From Parvibaculaceae bacterium (GTDB lineage Bacteria > Pseudomonadota > Alphaproteobacteria > Parvibaculales > Parvibaculaceae), in the NCBI GenBank assembly GCA_019636015.1, contig JAHBYJ010000001.1, forward strand, positions 2,042,066 to 2,106,065: a stretch of DNA of 64,000 bases, read 5' to 3'. The notes beneath the pieces are model-generated. The model worked only from the letters and a program-made list of their open reading frames with translations, was not told where the DNA came from and ran no database searches. Made by a program: the position numbers and the translations under genes. Below are positions 25,561-33,417 of this stretch, piece after piece. Every line of letters begins with the position of its first letter. Position 1 is the stretch's first letter.

Positions 25561-26733
25561 ATGGCGCAGGCAGTAGCGGGCAGGGCGGAAGAGATAGCCG
25601 CGAGGGTTGAGGATTTCGTGCGCAATGTCGTCGCGCCCTATGAGCGTGATCCGCGCTGCACGGCGCATGGGCCAACGGAAGAGCTTGTGCACGAGCTGCG
25701 CGAAAAGGCGCGCAGCGCGAGCGTGATGACTCCGCATATTCTTGCCGATGGCAGCCACCTCACGCAGCGCGAAACCGCTCTGGTGCTCCGCAAGACCGGC
25801 CTTTCGCCACTCGGCCCCGTCGCCTGCAACACGGGCGCGCCGGACGAGGGCAACATGTATCTCCTCGGCAAGATCGGCAGCCCGGAGATCAAGGAGCGCT
25901 TTCTGAACCAGCTCGTCTCGGGCGCCTCGCGCTCGGCTTTCTTCATGACCGAACCCGCGCTCGAAGGCGGCGCCGGCTCCGACCCCTCGATGATGAAGAC
26001 GACCTGCGTGAAGGACGGCAATCACTGGGTCATCAGTGGTCGCAAGGCTTTCATCACCGGCGCGGAAGGCGCGAAGGTCGGCATCGTCATGGCGAAGGGT
26101 GAGGACGGCGCCTGCATGTTCCTCGTCGATCTGCCGCATCCCGCCATCCGCATTGAGCGCGTGCTCGACACGATCGACAATTCCATGCCGGGCGGCCATG
26201 CCGTCGTGGTGATCGACAATCTGCGCCTGCCGGCGGACCAGATGCTTGGGGAAAGCGGCGAGGGTTTCAAATATGCACAGATCCGCCTGAGCCCCGCGCG
26301 GCTCTCGCATTGCATGCGCTGGCTCGGCGGCTGCACCCGCGCGAACGAGATCGCGACCGATTATGCGAACCGCCGTCATGCTTTCGGCAAGCCGCTGATC
26401 GACCATGAAGGCGTCGGCTTCATGCTGGCGGAAAACCTGATCGATCTGAAACAGGCCGAACTCATGATCGACTGGTGCGCCGATGTGCTGGATACGGGAT
26501 CGCTCGGAACCGCCGAAAGCTCGATGGCGAAGGTCGCCGTGTCGGAAGCGCTGATGCGTATTGCCGACCGTTGCGTGCAGGTGATGGGAGGTATGGGCGT
26601 CTCCGGCGACACGATCGTCGAACAGATTTTCCGCGAGATCCGCGCTTTCCGCATCTATGACGGCCCGACCGAAGTCCACAAATGGTCGCTCGCCAAGAAG
26701 ATCAAGCGCGACTGGGCAGGCAAATCTCACTGA
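25561..26733 (+). CDS. Acyl-CoA dehydrogenase family protein
   Basis: A 390-residue FAD enzyme of the acyl-CoA dehydrogenase superfamily. Seen: FFMTEP...GSDPSMM in the middle (flavin/substrate region, about 140-155), GRKAFITGA near 170, ANRRHAFGKPLIDHEG near 290, and the C-terminal QVMGGMGVSGDTIVEQIFREIRAFRIYDGPTEVHKW. Near the C-terminal catalytic region MCAD has Glu in YEGT; here the equivalent reads YDGPTEVH, as in ACAD10/11-type enzymes. In the cluster it could serve as the cyclohexanecarboxyl-CoA dehydrogenase (BadJ role). The start at 25561 (MAQAVAG) is preferred over an upstream ATG on length and ribosome site. Confidence 0.82.
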   Translation: MAQAVAGRAEEIAARVEDFVRNVVAPYERDPRCTAHGPTEELVHELREKARSASVMTPHILADGSHLTQRETALVLRKTGLSPLGPVACNTGAPDEGNMYLLGKIGSPEIKERFLNQLVSGASRSAFFMTEPALEGGAGSDPSMMKTTCVKDGNHWVISGRKAFITGAEGAKVGIVMAKGEDGACMFLVDLPHPAIRIERVLDTIDNSMPGGHAVVVIDNLRLPADQMLGESGEGFKYAQIRLSPARLSHCMRWLGGCTRANEIATDYANRRHAFGKPLIDHEGVGFMLAENLIDLKQAELMIDWCADVLDTGSLGTAESSMAKVAVSEALMRIADRCVQVMGGMGVSGDTIVEQIFREIRAFRIYDGPTEVHKWSLAKKIKRDWAGKSH

Positions 26734-26762
26734 CAATCCAGAAAAAGAACAGGGAGGACATG

Positions 26763-27554
26763 ATGAAACTCGATAGCTCGATCTCCGCCGTCGTCACGGG
26801 CGGCGCATCCGGTCTCGGCAAGGCGACGGTAAAGGCGCTGCGCGATCTCGGCGTCAAGGTGGCGATCTTCGATCTCAATAGGGAGAATGGCGAGCGCGTG
26901 GCGAAGGAACTCGGCGCCACCTATTGCGAAGTGAACGTGATGGACGAGGCCTCCGTGGATGCGGGTTTCGAGAAGGCACGCGCGGCGAACGGGCAGGAGC
27001 GGGCGCTGGTGAACTGCGCCGGCGGCGGCCGCGGCGGCAAGACCATCGCGCGCGACAAGACGACGGGTGCGATCATCCCCTTCAAGATTTCGGATTTCGA
27101 ATATGTGCTCGGCCTCAATACGGTCGGCACCTTCCGCTGCATCGTGAAGAGCGCGGCCGGCATGGCGACGCTCGATCCGCTGGAAGGCGGCGAGCGCGGC
27201 GCGATCGTGAATACGGGCTCTGTCGCCGCCGAGGACGGGCAGATCGGTCAGGTTGCCTATTCCGCGGCGAAGGCGGCGATCAAGGGCATGACGCTCACCA
27301 TCGCCCGCGATCTTTCGCGCGAGGGCATTCGCATCAACACGATCCTGCCCGGCATTATGGCGACGCCGCCCATGCTCGGTGTGAAGGATCGCGCGCCGCA
27401 GATTTTCGAAAATCTCGCGGCTTCGGTGCCGTTCCCGCCGCGCCTCGGAGATCCGTCGGAATATGCCGATCTTGCCTGCACCATGCTGCGCAACGGTTAT
27501 TTCAACGGTGAGACAGTGCGTCTCGACGGCGCCATTCGCATGCCGCCGCGCTGA
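26763..27554 (+). CDS. SDR 3-hydroxyacyl-CoA dehydrogenase, HSD10-type
   Basis: A 263-residue short-chain dehydrogenase. It has TGGASGLG, LVNCAGGG and the catalytic Ser and YSAAK (TGSVAAEDGQIGQVAYSAAKAAIKGMT), together with the long insertion and GGERGAIVNTGS, typical of the type II (HSD17B10-like) L-3-hydroxyacyl-CoA dehydrogenases that work in beta-oxidation. GGAGG lies 5 bases before the ATG at 26763 (or 2 bases before the adjoining ATG at 26760). It follows the acyl-CoA dehydrogenase by 29 bases and abuts the convergent TetR gene without a gap. Confidence 0.82.
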   Translation: MKLDSSISAVVTGGASGLGKATVKALRDLGVKVAIFDLNRENGERVAKELGATYCEVNVMDEASVDAGFEKARAANGQERALVNCAGGGRGGKTIARDKTTGAIIPFKISDFEYVLGLNTVGTFRCIVKSAAGMATLDPLEGGERGAIVNTGSVAAEDGQIGQVAYSAAKAAIKGMTLTIARDLSREGIRINTILPGIMATPPMLGVKDRAPQIFENLAASVPFPPRLGDPSEYADLACTMLRNGYFNGETVRLDGAIRMPPR

Positions 27555-28184
27555 TCAGCGGGATGGAAACATTGCTTCGAAGAGCCACTCGGCCTGGGCG
27601 AGAAGCCGCTCGGTCGTGTAGCTCTTCGGATCGGTGAGCCGCAGATGCACGAGCTGCTCCGATACGGCGAGCAGCATCCGTACCGCAAGTTCGGGGTCGG
27701 GATTGGCAAGTGCGGGACCGTCAATCCCCGCTTCCTTCAGGCCGGCGGCGAGATGGGCCTGGGTCATGTCGCGCGCCTCCGCGAGGCGTTCGTAAAGCTC
27801 GCGCGGTCCGCCTTGGCTCGGCATGAGCAGCATCCGCCAGGTGGCGGGCGACGCATCGACCGCTTCGAGCACGCCGGCAACGCCAGCGGCGTAACGCGAT
27901 TGGCCCAAGGCAGGCTCGCGCTGCGCCGCCCCGAGAAATGCCTCAGCTGCATGCCGGTATTCCCGGTCCACCATGGCGAGCAGAAGGTCCGACAGATTGC
28001 CGAATTGCTGGTAGATCACTGTCCGGCTGATGCCGCAGTTCTCGGCCACGCGGTCCAGGGTGACGGCACTAAACCCCTCGGAATCGGCCAGATCCCGGGT
28101 CACGTCGAGAATTTGCTCGCGCCGCAACTCGACGCTCATGCGGCGGCGGGGCGGGCTTTTTTGCGAAGCGGACATGCGATTCAT
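27555..28184 (-). CDS. TetR-family regulator beside MpaB/Lcp-like oxygenase
   Basis: A TetR repressor with HTH segment GFSAVTLDRVAENCGISRTVIYQQFGN and a ligand domain with LRLTDP near the C terminus. Two in-frame ATG codons compete: 28196 is one base from a GGAGG and 28184 (used here, 209 residues) is 13 bases from it; the true start is unsettled. It is convergent with the HSD10-like gene (stop to stop without a gap) and divergent from the oxygenase gene, with inverted repeats in between, so it most likely regulates the oxygenase. Confidence 0.82.
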   Translation of the reverse strand: MNRMSASQKSPPRRRMSVELRREQILDVTRDLADSEGFSAVTLDRVAENCGISRTVIYQQFGNLSDLLLAMVDREYRHAAEAFLGAAQREPALGQSRYAAGVAGVLEAVDASPATWRMLLMPSQGGPRELYERLAEARDMTQAHLAAGLKEAGIDGPALANPDPELAVRMLLAVSEQLVHLRLTDPKSYTTERLLAQAEWLFEAMFPSR

Positions 28185-28206
28185 GCTTGCACTCATACCT
28201 CCTTAT

Positions 28207-28239
28207 AACTTACAAAAAGTAACTTATGAACTGTAAGTT
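28207..28239. promoter_or_regulatory. Candidate TetR operator between regulator and oxygenase
   Basis: AACTTACA (28207-28214) and TGTAAGTT (28232-28239) form a perfect 8-base inverted repeat with a 17-base spacer; TAACTTA is also directly repeated (28206-28212 and 28220-28226). It fills the short divergent intergenic region, where a TetR operator is expected. Confidence 0.6.
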
Positions 28240-28251
28240 TGGGAGGAGGCC

Positions 28252-29604
28252 ATGGAAAGTCTCGAGGCACTCCAGGCGAGGGTGATGGCACAGCGGGACA
28301 AGCTGCCGGCCATGTATGGCAAGGTGGATTTCACCATCACGCCGGAGCGGTTTGCCGGCGGGCTCGACGACAATTGCATGCAGCTCAACGAGGGCGACCG
28401 CAGCGCGCGCCAGCGCCTGCTCTCGAACCCCGAAACGGTGGCCCGCGCCCGCGCCTATACGATGCTCGGCGATGCGACGGCGGACGCCTATGCCGCGCTG
28501 ATGCCGCAATACGGCTTTCGTGTGCTTGTCTCCATGCTGACGGATGCCTGCGACAAGGGCGTCGAGCATGTGAAGGATGCGCCGCCCGAACTCGTCGCCT
28601 TCATCCGCGAAATGGAAGCGACGCCCGACTGGATCGACATGAGCATGATCGAGGAGGGTGCGCGGGTAAGCCGCAACCCGACCGCCAACCTCGCGCCCTT
28701 CGTCGTGCGTGGCGCCTTCGTGGCAACCTTCCTCAACAAATATTCGGCGCTCCCTATGGCGCTCACCGGCACGCTCTCGCATGAAACGGCGGTACGACGT
28801 ATCAAGGAAACGGCGAGCTTCTTCACCACGACCTCGCTCCCCGGCGCACTCACGCGCTTCGGCACGGGCTTCAAGGCGGCGGCCATGGTCCGCCTCATGC
28901 ATTCCATGGTGCGCTTCAATATCCTGCGCAGCGGGCGGACATGGGATGTGAATACCTTTGGCATTCCCGTGCCGCAGGTCGATCAGATGCCGGCCGGCAC
29001 GATTGCCGTCTTCCTGCTGGCCTTCAAGATGATGCGCGAAGGCCGCACGGAGTTCACGCCGCAGGAACGCGCCTTTGTAGAGTTCAACCGCTATCGCTGC
29101 TGGCTGCTCGGCCTGCCGGAGGAACTGCTGCCCACAACACCGCAAGGCATTTATGACGCCATGGTCGTCTATTCGGGCACGCTGCGCGACGGCTACGACG
29201 ATGAGACTTGCGGCGCGCTGGTGCGCGCCACGATGGCCGCCTATTTCCCGTCGGACAAGTCGCTCAAGAGCCGCATCTTCAATGCGCTGGAACGGGCATT
29301 CGCCCGGGTCTATTTCAACCGCGCATTCCTGCGTGGCGACAAGACCGGCAAGGCAAAGCTCATGGGCGTCGAGCTCCGGTTCTATGACATGCCGCTCTTC
29401 ATTGCCCTTGGCCTTTTCGTCTTCGGCCGCGAAAGGCTCTATTCGCTTGCCTTGCGTATCCCCGCCTTGCGCGAGGCAACGGATCGCCGCTTGATCCGGA
29501 AGATCGATCGTCTCCTTGTCGAATACGGGCATGCCGAATACACGACAGACGCGTCGAAATATGCGGATGAGACGATCCGCACCGCACATGCAAAAGCCGC
29601 CTGA
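28252..29604 (+). CDS. Oxygenase of MpaB/latex-clearing-protein type (DUF2236)
   Basis: A 450-residue protein of the DUF2236 family, the group of MpaB oxygenase and the haem-dependent latex clearing protein Lcp. Family marks are the 'RNPTAN.APFV.RGAF' region near 140, 'SHETAVRRIKETASFF' near 180 with a His that in Lcp-type proteins is a candidate haem ligand, and 'TRFGTGFKAAAMVRLMHSMVR' near 205. The C terminus has a hydrophobic segment (MPLFIALGLFVFG). GGGAGGAGG is 5 bases before the ATG. The substrate is unknown; no signal peptide is seen. It is regulated probably by the adjacent TetR. Confidence 0.8.
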   Translation: MESLEALQARVMAQRDKLPAMYGKVDFTITPERFAGGLDDNCMQLNEGDRSARQRLLSNPETVARARAYTMLGDATADAYAALMPQYGFRVLVSMLTDACDKGVEHVKDAPPELVAFIREMEATPDWIDMSMIEEGARVSRNPTANLAPFVVRGAFVATFLNKYSALPMALTGTLSHETAVRRIKETASFFTTTSLPGALTRFGTGFKAAAMVRLMHSMVRFNILRSGRTWDVNTFGIPVPQVDQMPAGTIAVFLLAFKMMREGRTEFTPQERAFVEFNRYRCWLLGLPEELLPTTPQGIYDAMVVYSGTLRDGYDDETCGALVRATMAAYFPSDKSLKSRIFNALERAFARVYFNRAFLRGDKTGKAKLMGVELRFYDMPLFIALGLFVFGRERLYSLALRIPALREATDRRLIRKIDRLLVEYGHAEYTTDASKYADETIRTAHAKAA

Positions 29605-29619
29605 GAACTATCAGGCGGC
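29596..29619. terminator. Bidirectional terminator at a convergent gene end
   Basis: GCCGCCTGA (29596-29604) and TCAGGCGGC (29611-29619) form a perfect 9-bp stem with loop GAACTA. On the plus strand GTTGCTTTTCT follows, on the minus strand TTTTGC follows, so it can stop transcripts from both the oxygenase and the histidine kinase. Each arm contains a stop codon. Confidence 0.8.
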
Positions 29620-31035
29620 GTTGCTTTTCTCGCCGCAATAGGTTCGCGGAAGGAGGACCGTTGCCACGGTCCCTTTTCCGGGCTCGCTTTCAAGGCGGAA
29701 TTCGCCTTCCATGAGGGAGACGAGTTCCGCCACCAGGGCGAGGCCGAGACCTGCACCTTCGAAGCTGCGGTCGAGCCCCGCATCGGCCTGCCAGAAGGGC
29801 CGAAGCGCGCTCTCGAGCTCTTCCTCGTTCATGCCGATACCTGTGTCGCGGATGCGAATGATGGCGCCGCCATTTTCCCCATGCGAAAGCTGAAGCGTCA
29901 CCTTGCCGCCTGCCGGGGTGAACTTCACGGCATTGTTGAGCAAGTTGATGACGATCTGCTTCAGACGGCGTTCATCGGCCTCGATCTGGGGGAAGGGAGG
30001 CACTGCATCGAGCGAAAGCTCGACCTGGCCTCGCTCCGCGCGCCCGCGCACGATGGCGAGGCAGTTGTTGCAGACACGCGCGAAGTCCACAGGCTGCGGG
30101 ATGATCTTCAATCCCTCGAGTTCGATCCGCGACAGATCGAGAATGTCGTTGACCAGCGAAAGAAGATGCGTCCCGGCGTGATGAATGTCATGCGCATAGG
30201 ATTCGTACTTCTCGCTTCCGAGCGGCCCGAAGAGCTTTTGCTGCATCGCTTCCGAAAAGCCGAGTATGGCATTGAGCGGTGTACGGAGTTCATGGCTCAT
30301 ATTGGCAAGAAATTCCGTCTTCGCCTTGTTTTCGCGTTCGACTGAGGCGTAGAGCTTCGTCTTCGCCAGTGCCTGCTCCAGCTTCTTTTCCCGTTCGACG
30401 GCCTCGGCGCGCATCCGGATCAGGCGCCTGCTGCTCCGCAACCGGAGTTCAATGGCGAGCAATCCGATCAGCAGGGCTTGGACATTCATGATCGCGAAAT
30501 GCTCGATCATCGCGATGTTGTCGCTGATCGCCGCAGCGCAAAGCGCCCAGACAGAGAAATTGATCGCAAAGACAATGAGAAGATTGAGGCGCGAAAGGAA
30601 GAATAGTCCCACTGCCACGAAGATCAGCGCGAAATTGGTCGACTGATAGATGTCCCGTTCCAGAAGCATGTGCAGGGCGGAATTCGACAGCACAATGCCG
30701 ACGACGACGAAGCCGATCATATAGGCCCGTTCCGGCGCGATACGGCCGGCATGCGCGGCGGCGGCGATGACGAGTAGACTCGCCATTGCCGCAAGGGCAG
30801 CAATCGCCATCACATTGCGCACAGGGTTCTCGAGAAGAGTGAGATGAAGAACCGTGAAAAGTGCGTAGAGGCCCGCGAGGAACAGCGAAATTGGGAGCAG
30901 CGAGTCGCGGAAAAGCGCGTTCAGCTCATGCTGAATATGTGCTTCGCTGACGCCACTGCGAGTTTGCGGAGAGGTGGACAAGGCAATGCTCCAGAAGAAC
31001 GCAAGGCGGCCGCCCACCCCAGGCCGCGCGTTCAT
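29611..31035 (-). CDS. Sensor histidine kinase with multi-helix membrane sensor, orphan
   Basis: A 474-residue kinase. About six hydrophobic helices occupy residues 47-200, followed by a coiled segment (EAVEREKKLEQALAKTKLYASVERENKAK in part), the HisKA domain with the phosphorylated His in MSHELRTPLNAILGFSE (about 250) and a HATPase domain with N-box INLLNNAVKFTPAGG, DTGIGM and GAGLGLALV. No response regulator gene is next to it. It shares a bidirectional terminator with the oxygenase gene, so functional linkage is not indicated. The ligand sensed is unknown. Confidence 0.9.
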   Translation of the reverse strand: MNARPGVGGRLAFFWSIALSTSPQTRSGVSEAHIQHELNALFRDSLLPISLFLAGLYALFTVLHLTLLENPVRNVMAIAALAAMASLLVIAAAAHAGRIAPERAYMIGFVVVGIVLSNSALHMLLERDIYQSTNFALIFVAVGLFFLSRLNLLIVFAINFSVWALCAAAISDNIAMIEHFAIMNVQALLIGLLAIELRLRSSRRLIRMRAEAVEREKKLEQALAKTKLYASVERENKAKTEFLANMSHELRTPLNAILGFSEAMQQKLFGPLGSEKYESYAHDIHHAGTHLLSLVNDILDLSRIELEGLKIIPQPVDFARVCNNCLAIVRGRAERGQVELSLDAVPPFPQIEADERRLKQIVINLLNNAVKFTPAGGKVTLQLSHGENGGAIIRIRDTGIGMNEEELESALRPFWQADAGLDRSFEGAGLGLALVAELVSLMEGEFRLESEPGKGTVATVLLPRTYCGEKSNAA

Positions 31036-31090
31036 TTGGAGGCGAGATTAACCGCGTCCCGTAAATCAAAATTTAATTTTCTTGTAACGG

Positions 31091-31567
31091 TCAGCCGCGG
31101 CCGCGATAGGGCGCAACCCCCTGGTCGGGCGCCCAGATTCCGGCAGGAAGCCTGCCTTTCTGCCAGAAAACGTCGATAGGTATGCCGCCGCGCGGATACC
31201 AGTAGCCGCCGATTCTGATCCATTTCGGTACAAGCGTTTCGGCAAGGCGCTTGCCGATGGCGACCGTGCAGTCTTCGTGGAAAGCGCCGTGATTCCGGAA
31301 GGACTGGAGATAGAGCTTCAGCGACTTGGATTCGACGAGCCATTTCCCCGGTACATAGTCGATGACGAGATGGGCGAAATCGGGCTGGCCGGTCACCGGG
31401 CAGATCGACGTGAATTCGGGCACGGTAAAGCGCGCCACATAGTTCTCGCCCGGATGCGGGTTGGCCACGCGCTCGAGAACTGCCTTTTCGGGCGATGCGG
31501 GTATCTTCGTGTCGGTGCCGAGTTGGGTAAGACCCATCGCACTCTTTTTCCCTGAAGCTTTTGCCAT
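31091..31567 (-). CDS. queF: NADPH-dependent 7-cyano-7-deazaguanine reductase QueF
   Basis: QueF reduces preQ0 to preQ1 in queuosine synthesis. It has 158 residues, the short unimodular form. Signature parts are [14 protein letters not shown] with the active-site Cys (about 56), the [23 protein letters not shown] region (about 80) and [10 protein letters not shown]. The start at 31567 is preferred because AAGGA then has correct spacing; an ATG two codons earlier touches the same site. It is the last gene of a queC-queE-queD-queF run. Confidence 0.96.
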   Translation of the reverse strand: MAKASGKKSAMGLTQLGTDTKIPASPEKAVLERVANPHPGENYVARFTVPEFTSICPVTGQPDFAHLVIDYVPGKWLVESKSLKLYLQSFRNHGAFHEDCTVAIGKRLAETLVPKWIRIGGYWYPRGGIPIDVFWQKGRLPAGIWAPDQGVAPYRGRG

Positions 31568-31579
31568 GGCCATTCCTTG

Positions 31580-31948
31580 CTACTCCGCCTCCGGCCCATC
31601 ATAGACGCAGCCTTCGCGGCAGGAAGCGCGATGAACTTCCACACGCGAGATTTCCGGCAGCGGACCGGCCAGTGCCTTCCATATCCAGGCGGCGATATGT
31701 TCGAGCGTCGGCAGTTCCAGGCCTTCGATCTCGTTGAGGAGATGGTGGTCGAGCTTCTCGCGCACCGCCATCACTTCGCGCTCGACGTCTTCGAAATGGC
31801 GGACAAGCCCCGTCTCCGTCGAAGGTTTGCCGGACAGCCACACGACGACGCGGAAGGAGTGGCCATGCATCCGCCGGTTCGGATGACCTTCTTCCGCATA
31901 GGGTAGGAAATGCGCCGCGTCGAAAAAGAATTCCTTGTAGATATTCAT
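31580..31948 (-). CDS. queD: 6-carboxytetrahydropterin synthase QueD
   Basis: QueD makes 6-carboxytetrahydropterin from dihydroneopterin triphosphate, the first dedicated queuosine step. A 122-residue protein with zinc-binding His residues in FFFDAAHFLP and MHGHSFRV, and the catalytic Glu/His region VEVHRA near the C terminus. The start at 31948 overlaps the queE stop by one base (TGATG). Upstream ATG 32011 was rejected as a non-family extension. Confidence 0.94.
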   Translation of the reverse strand: MNIYKEFFFDAAHFLPYAEEGHPNRRMHGHSFRVVVWLSGKPSTETGLVRHFEDVEREVMAVREKLDHHLLNEIEGLELPTLEHIAAWIWKALAGPLPEISRVEVHRASCREGCVYDGPEAE

Positions 31949-32580
31949 CACGGAATACCGATCAGCTTGTGGGTCTGGAGGCTGAGCCGCCATTTCGGAT
32001 GCGCGAGACAATAATCCGTCGCCGCGCGCGTATTCTCCTCCCGCTTCGGCCCGTCCATCGGCTGCAGAAAGAAGTAGCGGAAGCCGAGACCTTCGAAACG
32101 GACCGGCATGGCCTTCTCCTGCGGATAGACGAGTTTCAATTCATGGCCCTCTGTCTGGACGAGCGGCGCATCCGCTTTCGGGCTCACGCAGATCCAGTCG
32201 ATCCCATCGGGAGCCGCCAGCGTGCCATTCGTTTCAATGGCGATTTCAAAGCCGCGCGCATGAAGCGCCTCGATCAGCGCCTCATCGAGTTGCAGCAGCG
32301 GCTCGCCGCCCGTGCAGACGACATAACGGTTCTCGCCCGCACCTGTCGCCCATGTCCTCTCCACCGCGTCGGCAAGCGCCTCTGCATCGCGGAACTTGCC
32401 GCCGCCTTCGCCATCCGTTCCCACGAAATCCGTATCGCAGAACGTGCAGACGGCGCTGGCGCGGTCTTCCTCGCGGCCGGACCAGAGATTGCAGCCTGCG
32501 AACCGGCAGAAGACCGCGGGCCTGCCTGCCTGCGCGCCTTCACCCTGCAGCGTGTAAAAGATTTCCTTCACCGAGTACAT
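31948..32580 (-). CDS. queE: 7-carboxy-7-deazaguanine synthase QueE (radical SAM)
   Basis: QueE is the radical SAM enzyme forming 7-carboxy-7-deazaguanine. The 210-residue protein has YTLQGEGAQAGRPAVFCRFAGC, then a C-X14-C-X2-C iron-sulfur motif (the enlarged spacing known for QueE), TGGEPLLQ near 100 and ETNGT near 128. The ATG at 32580 begins MYSVKEIFYTLQGEG, the family start; a 30-residue extension to 32670 overlaps queC and was rejected. It follows queC by 4 bases. Confidence 0.95.
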   Translation of the reverse strand: MYSVKEIFYTLQGEGAQAGRPAVFCRFAGCNLWSGREEDRASAVCTFCDTDFVGTDGEGGGKFRDAEALADAVERTWATGAGENRYVVCTGGEPLLQLDEALIEALHARGFEIAIETNGTLAAPDGIDWICVSPKADAPLVQTEGHELKLVYPQEKAMPVRFEGLGFRYFFLQPMDGPKREENTRAATDYCLAHPKWRLSLQTHKLIGIP

Positions 32581-32584
32581 GGGC

Positions 32585-33298
32585 TCAGGCTCCCGCCGCC
32601 ACAAAGGCCGCATGACCGCGCGCCCGGAGCTCGCAGGCAGGGCAGGTGCCGCAGCCATAGCCCCAGTCATGCCGATGCGAGCGGTCGCCCCGGTAGCAGC
32701 TATGGGTCTCTTCTATGATGAGGTCCACAAGAGCCTCGCCGCCCAGCTCCTTCGCGAGCGACCAGGTGGCCGCCTTGTCGATCCACATCAGCGGCGTCTC
32801 GAGCGTGAAGGGCTTGTCCATGCCGAGTGAGATGGCGGCCTCAAGCGCCTTGATCGTATCGGCCCGGCAGTCGGGATAGCCGGAATAGTCCGTCTCGCAC
32901 ATGCCGCCCACCAGCGCTCGCGCACCCCGGCGATAGCCGAGTGCCGCCGCATAGGTAAAGAAGAGGAGATTGCGCCCTGGCACGAAGGTAGTGGGCAGGC
33001 CGTTCTCGCCCATCTCGATTTCGACATCGCGGGTGAGGGCGGTCTCGCTGATCTGACCGAGTTCGGCGAGCCGGATCATGTGGTCCGGCCCAAGACGCGC
33101 AGCCCAAGCCGGATCGAGCGCGGCGATCCCCGCACGCACCTTGTCGCGGCATTCGAGTTCGACGGCATGGGATTGCCCATAGTCGAAGCCGACCGTCTCG
33201 ACTTCGGCAAAATGCGCAAGCGCCCAGGCGAGGCAGACCGTCGAGTCCTGCCCGCCCGAAAACAGCACAAGTGCCTTTTTCCCTGCCGATTCAGTCAT
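32585..33298 (-). CDS. queC: 7-cyano-7-deazaguanine (preQ0) synthase QueC
   Basis: QueC converts carboxydeazaguanine to preQ0 with ATP and ammonia. The protein has 237 residues, with the PP-loop SGGQDSTVC near 14-22, [10 protein letters not shown] near 105 and the zinc site near the C terminus (HSCYRG...[13 protein letters not shown], four Cys). It is the first gene of the queuosine run. No preQ1 riboswitch could be seen in the leader of about 60 bases before its start. Confidence 0.96.
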   Translation of the reverse strand: MTESAGKKALVLFSGGQDSTVCLAWALAHFAEVETVGFDYGQSHAVELECRDKVRAGIAALDPAWAARLGPDHMIRLAELGQISETALTRDVEIEMGENGLPTTFVPGRNLLFFTYAAALGYRRGARALVGGMCETDYSGYPDCRADTIKALEAAISLGMDKPFTLETPLMWIDKAATWSLAKELGGEALVDLIIEETHSCYRGDRSHRHDWGYGCGTCPACELRARGHAAFVAAGA

Positions 33299-33356
33299 TT
33301 GATAGTGCTCCGTTCGGGGGTGTTGAACAGGAGCCGCCCGGCGCCGTCAAGCGGAC

Positions 33357-33393
33357 AAAAGGAAGCCCCGGAAAAGCAAGCTTTTCCGGGGCC
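33357..33393 (-). terminator. Intrinsic terminator of the DUF1302 gene
   Basis: GCCCCGGAAAAGC (33365-33377) and GCTTTTCCGGGGC (33380-33392) form a perfect 13-bp stem. Read on the minus strand it is followed by TTCCTTTTG, and it lies 25 bases beyond the outer-membrane protein stop. It also separates that gene from queC. Confidence 0.85.
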
Positions 33394-33417
33394 TTGAACA
33401 TCGCCGTTAACTTCGGA

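Noticed and set aside
33299..33360. preQ1 riboswitch in front of queC
   Set aside because: The leader is only about 60 bases and shows neither the short stem with A-rich tail of type I nor a type II arrangement.
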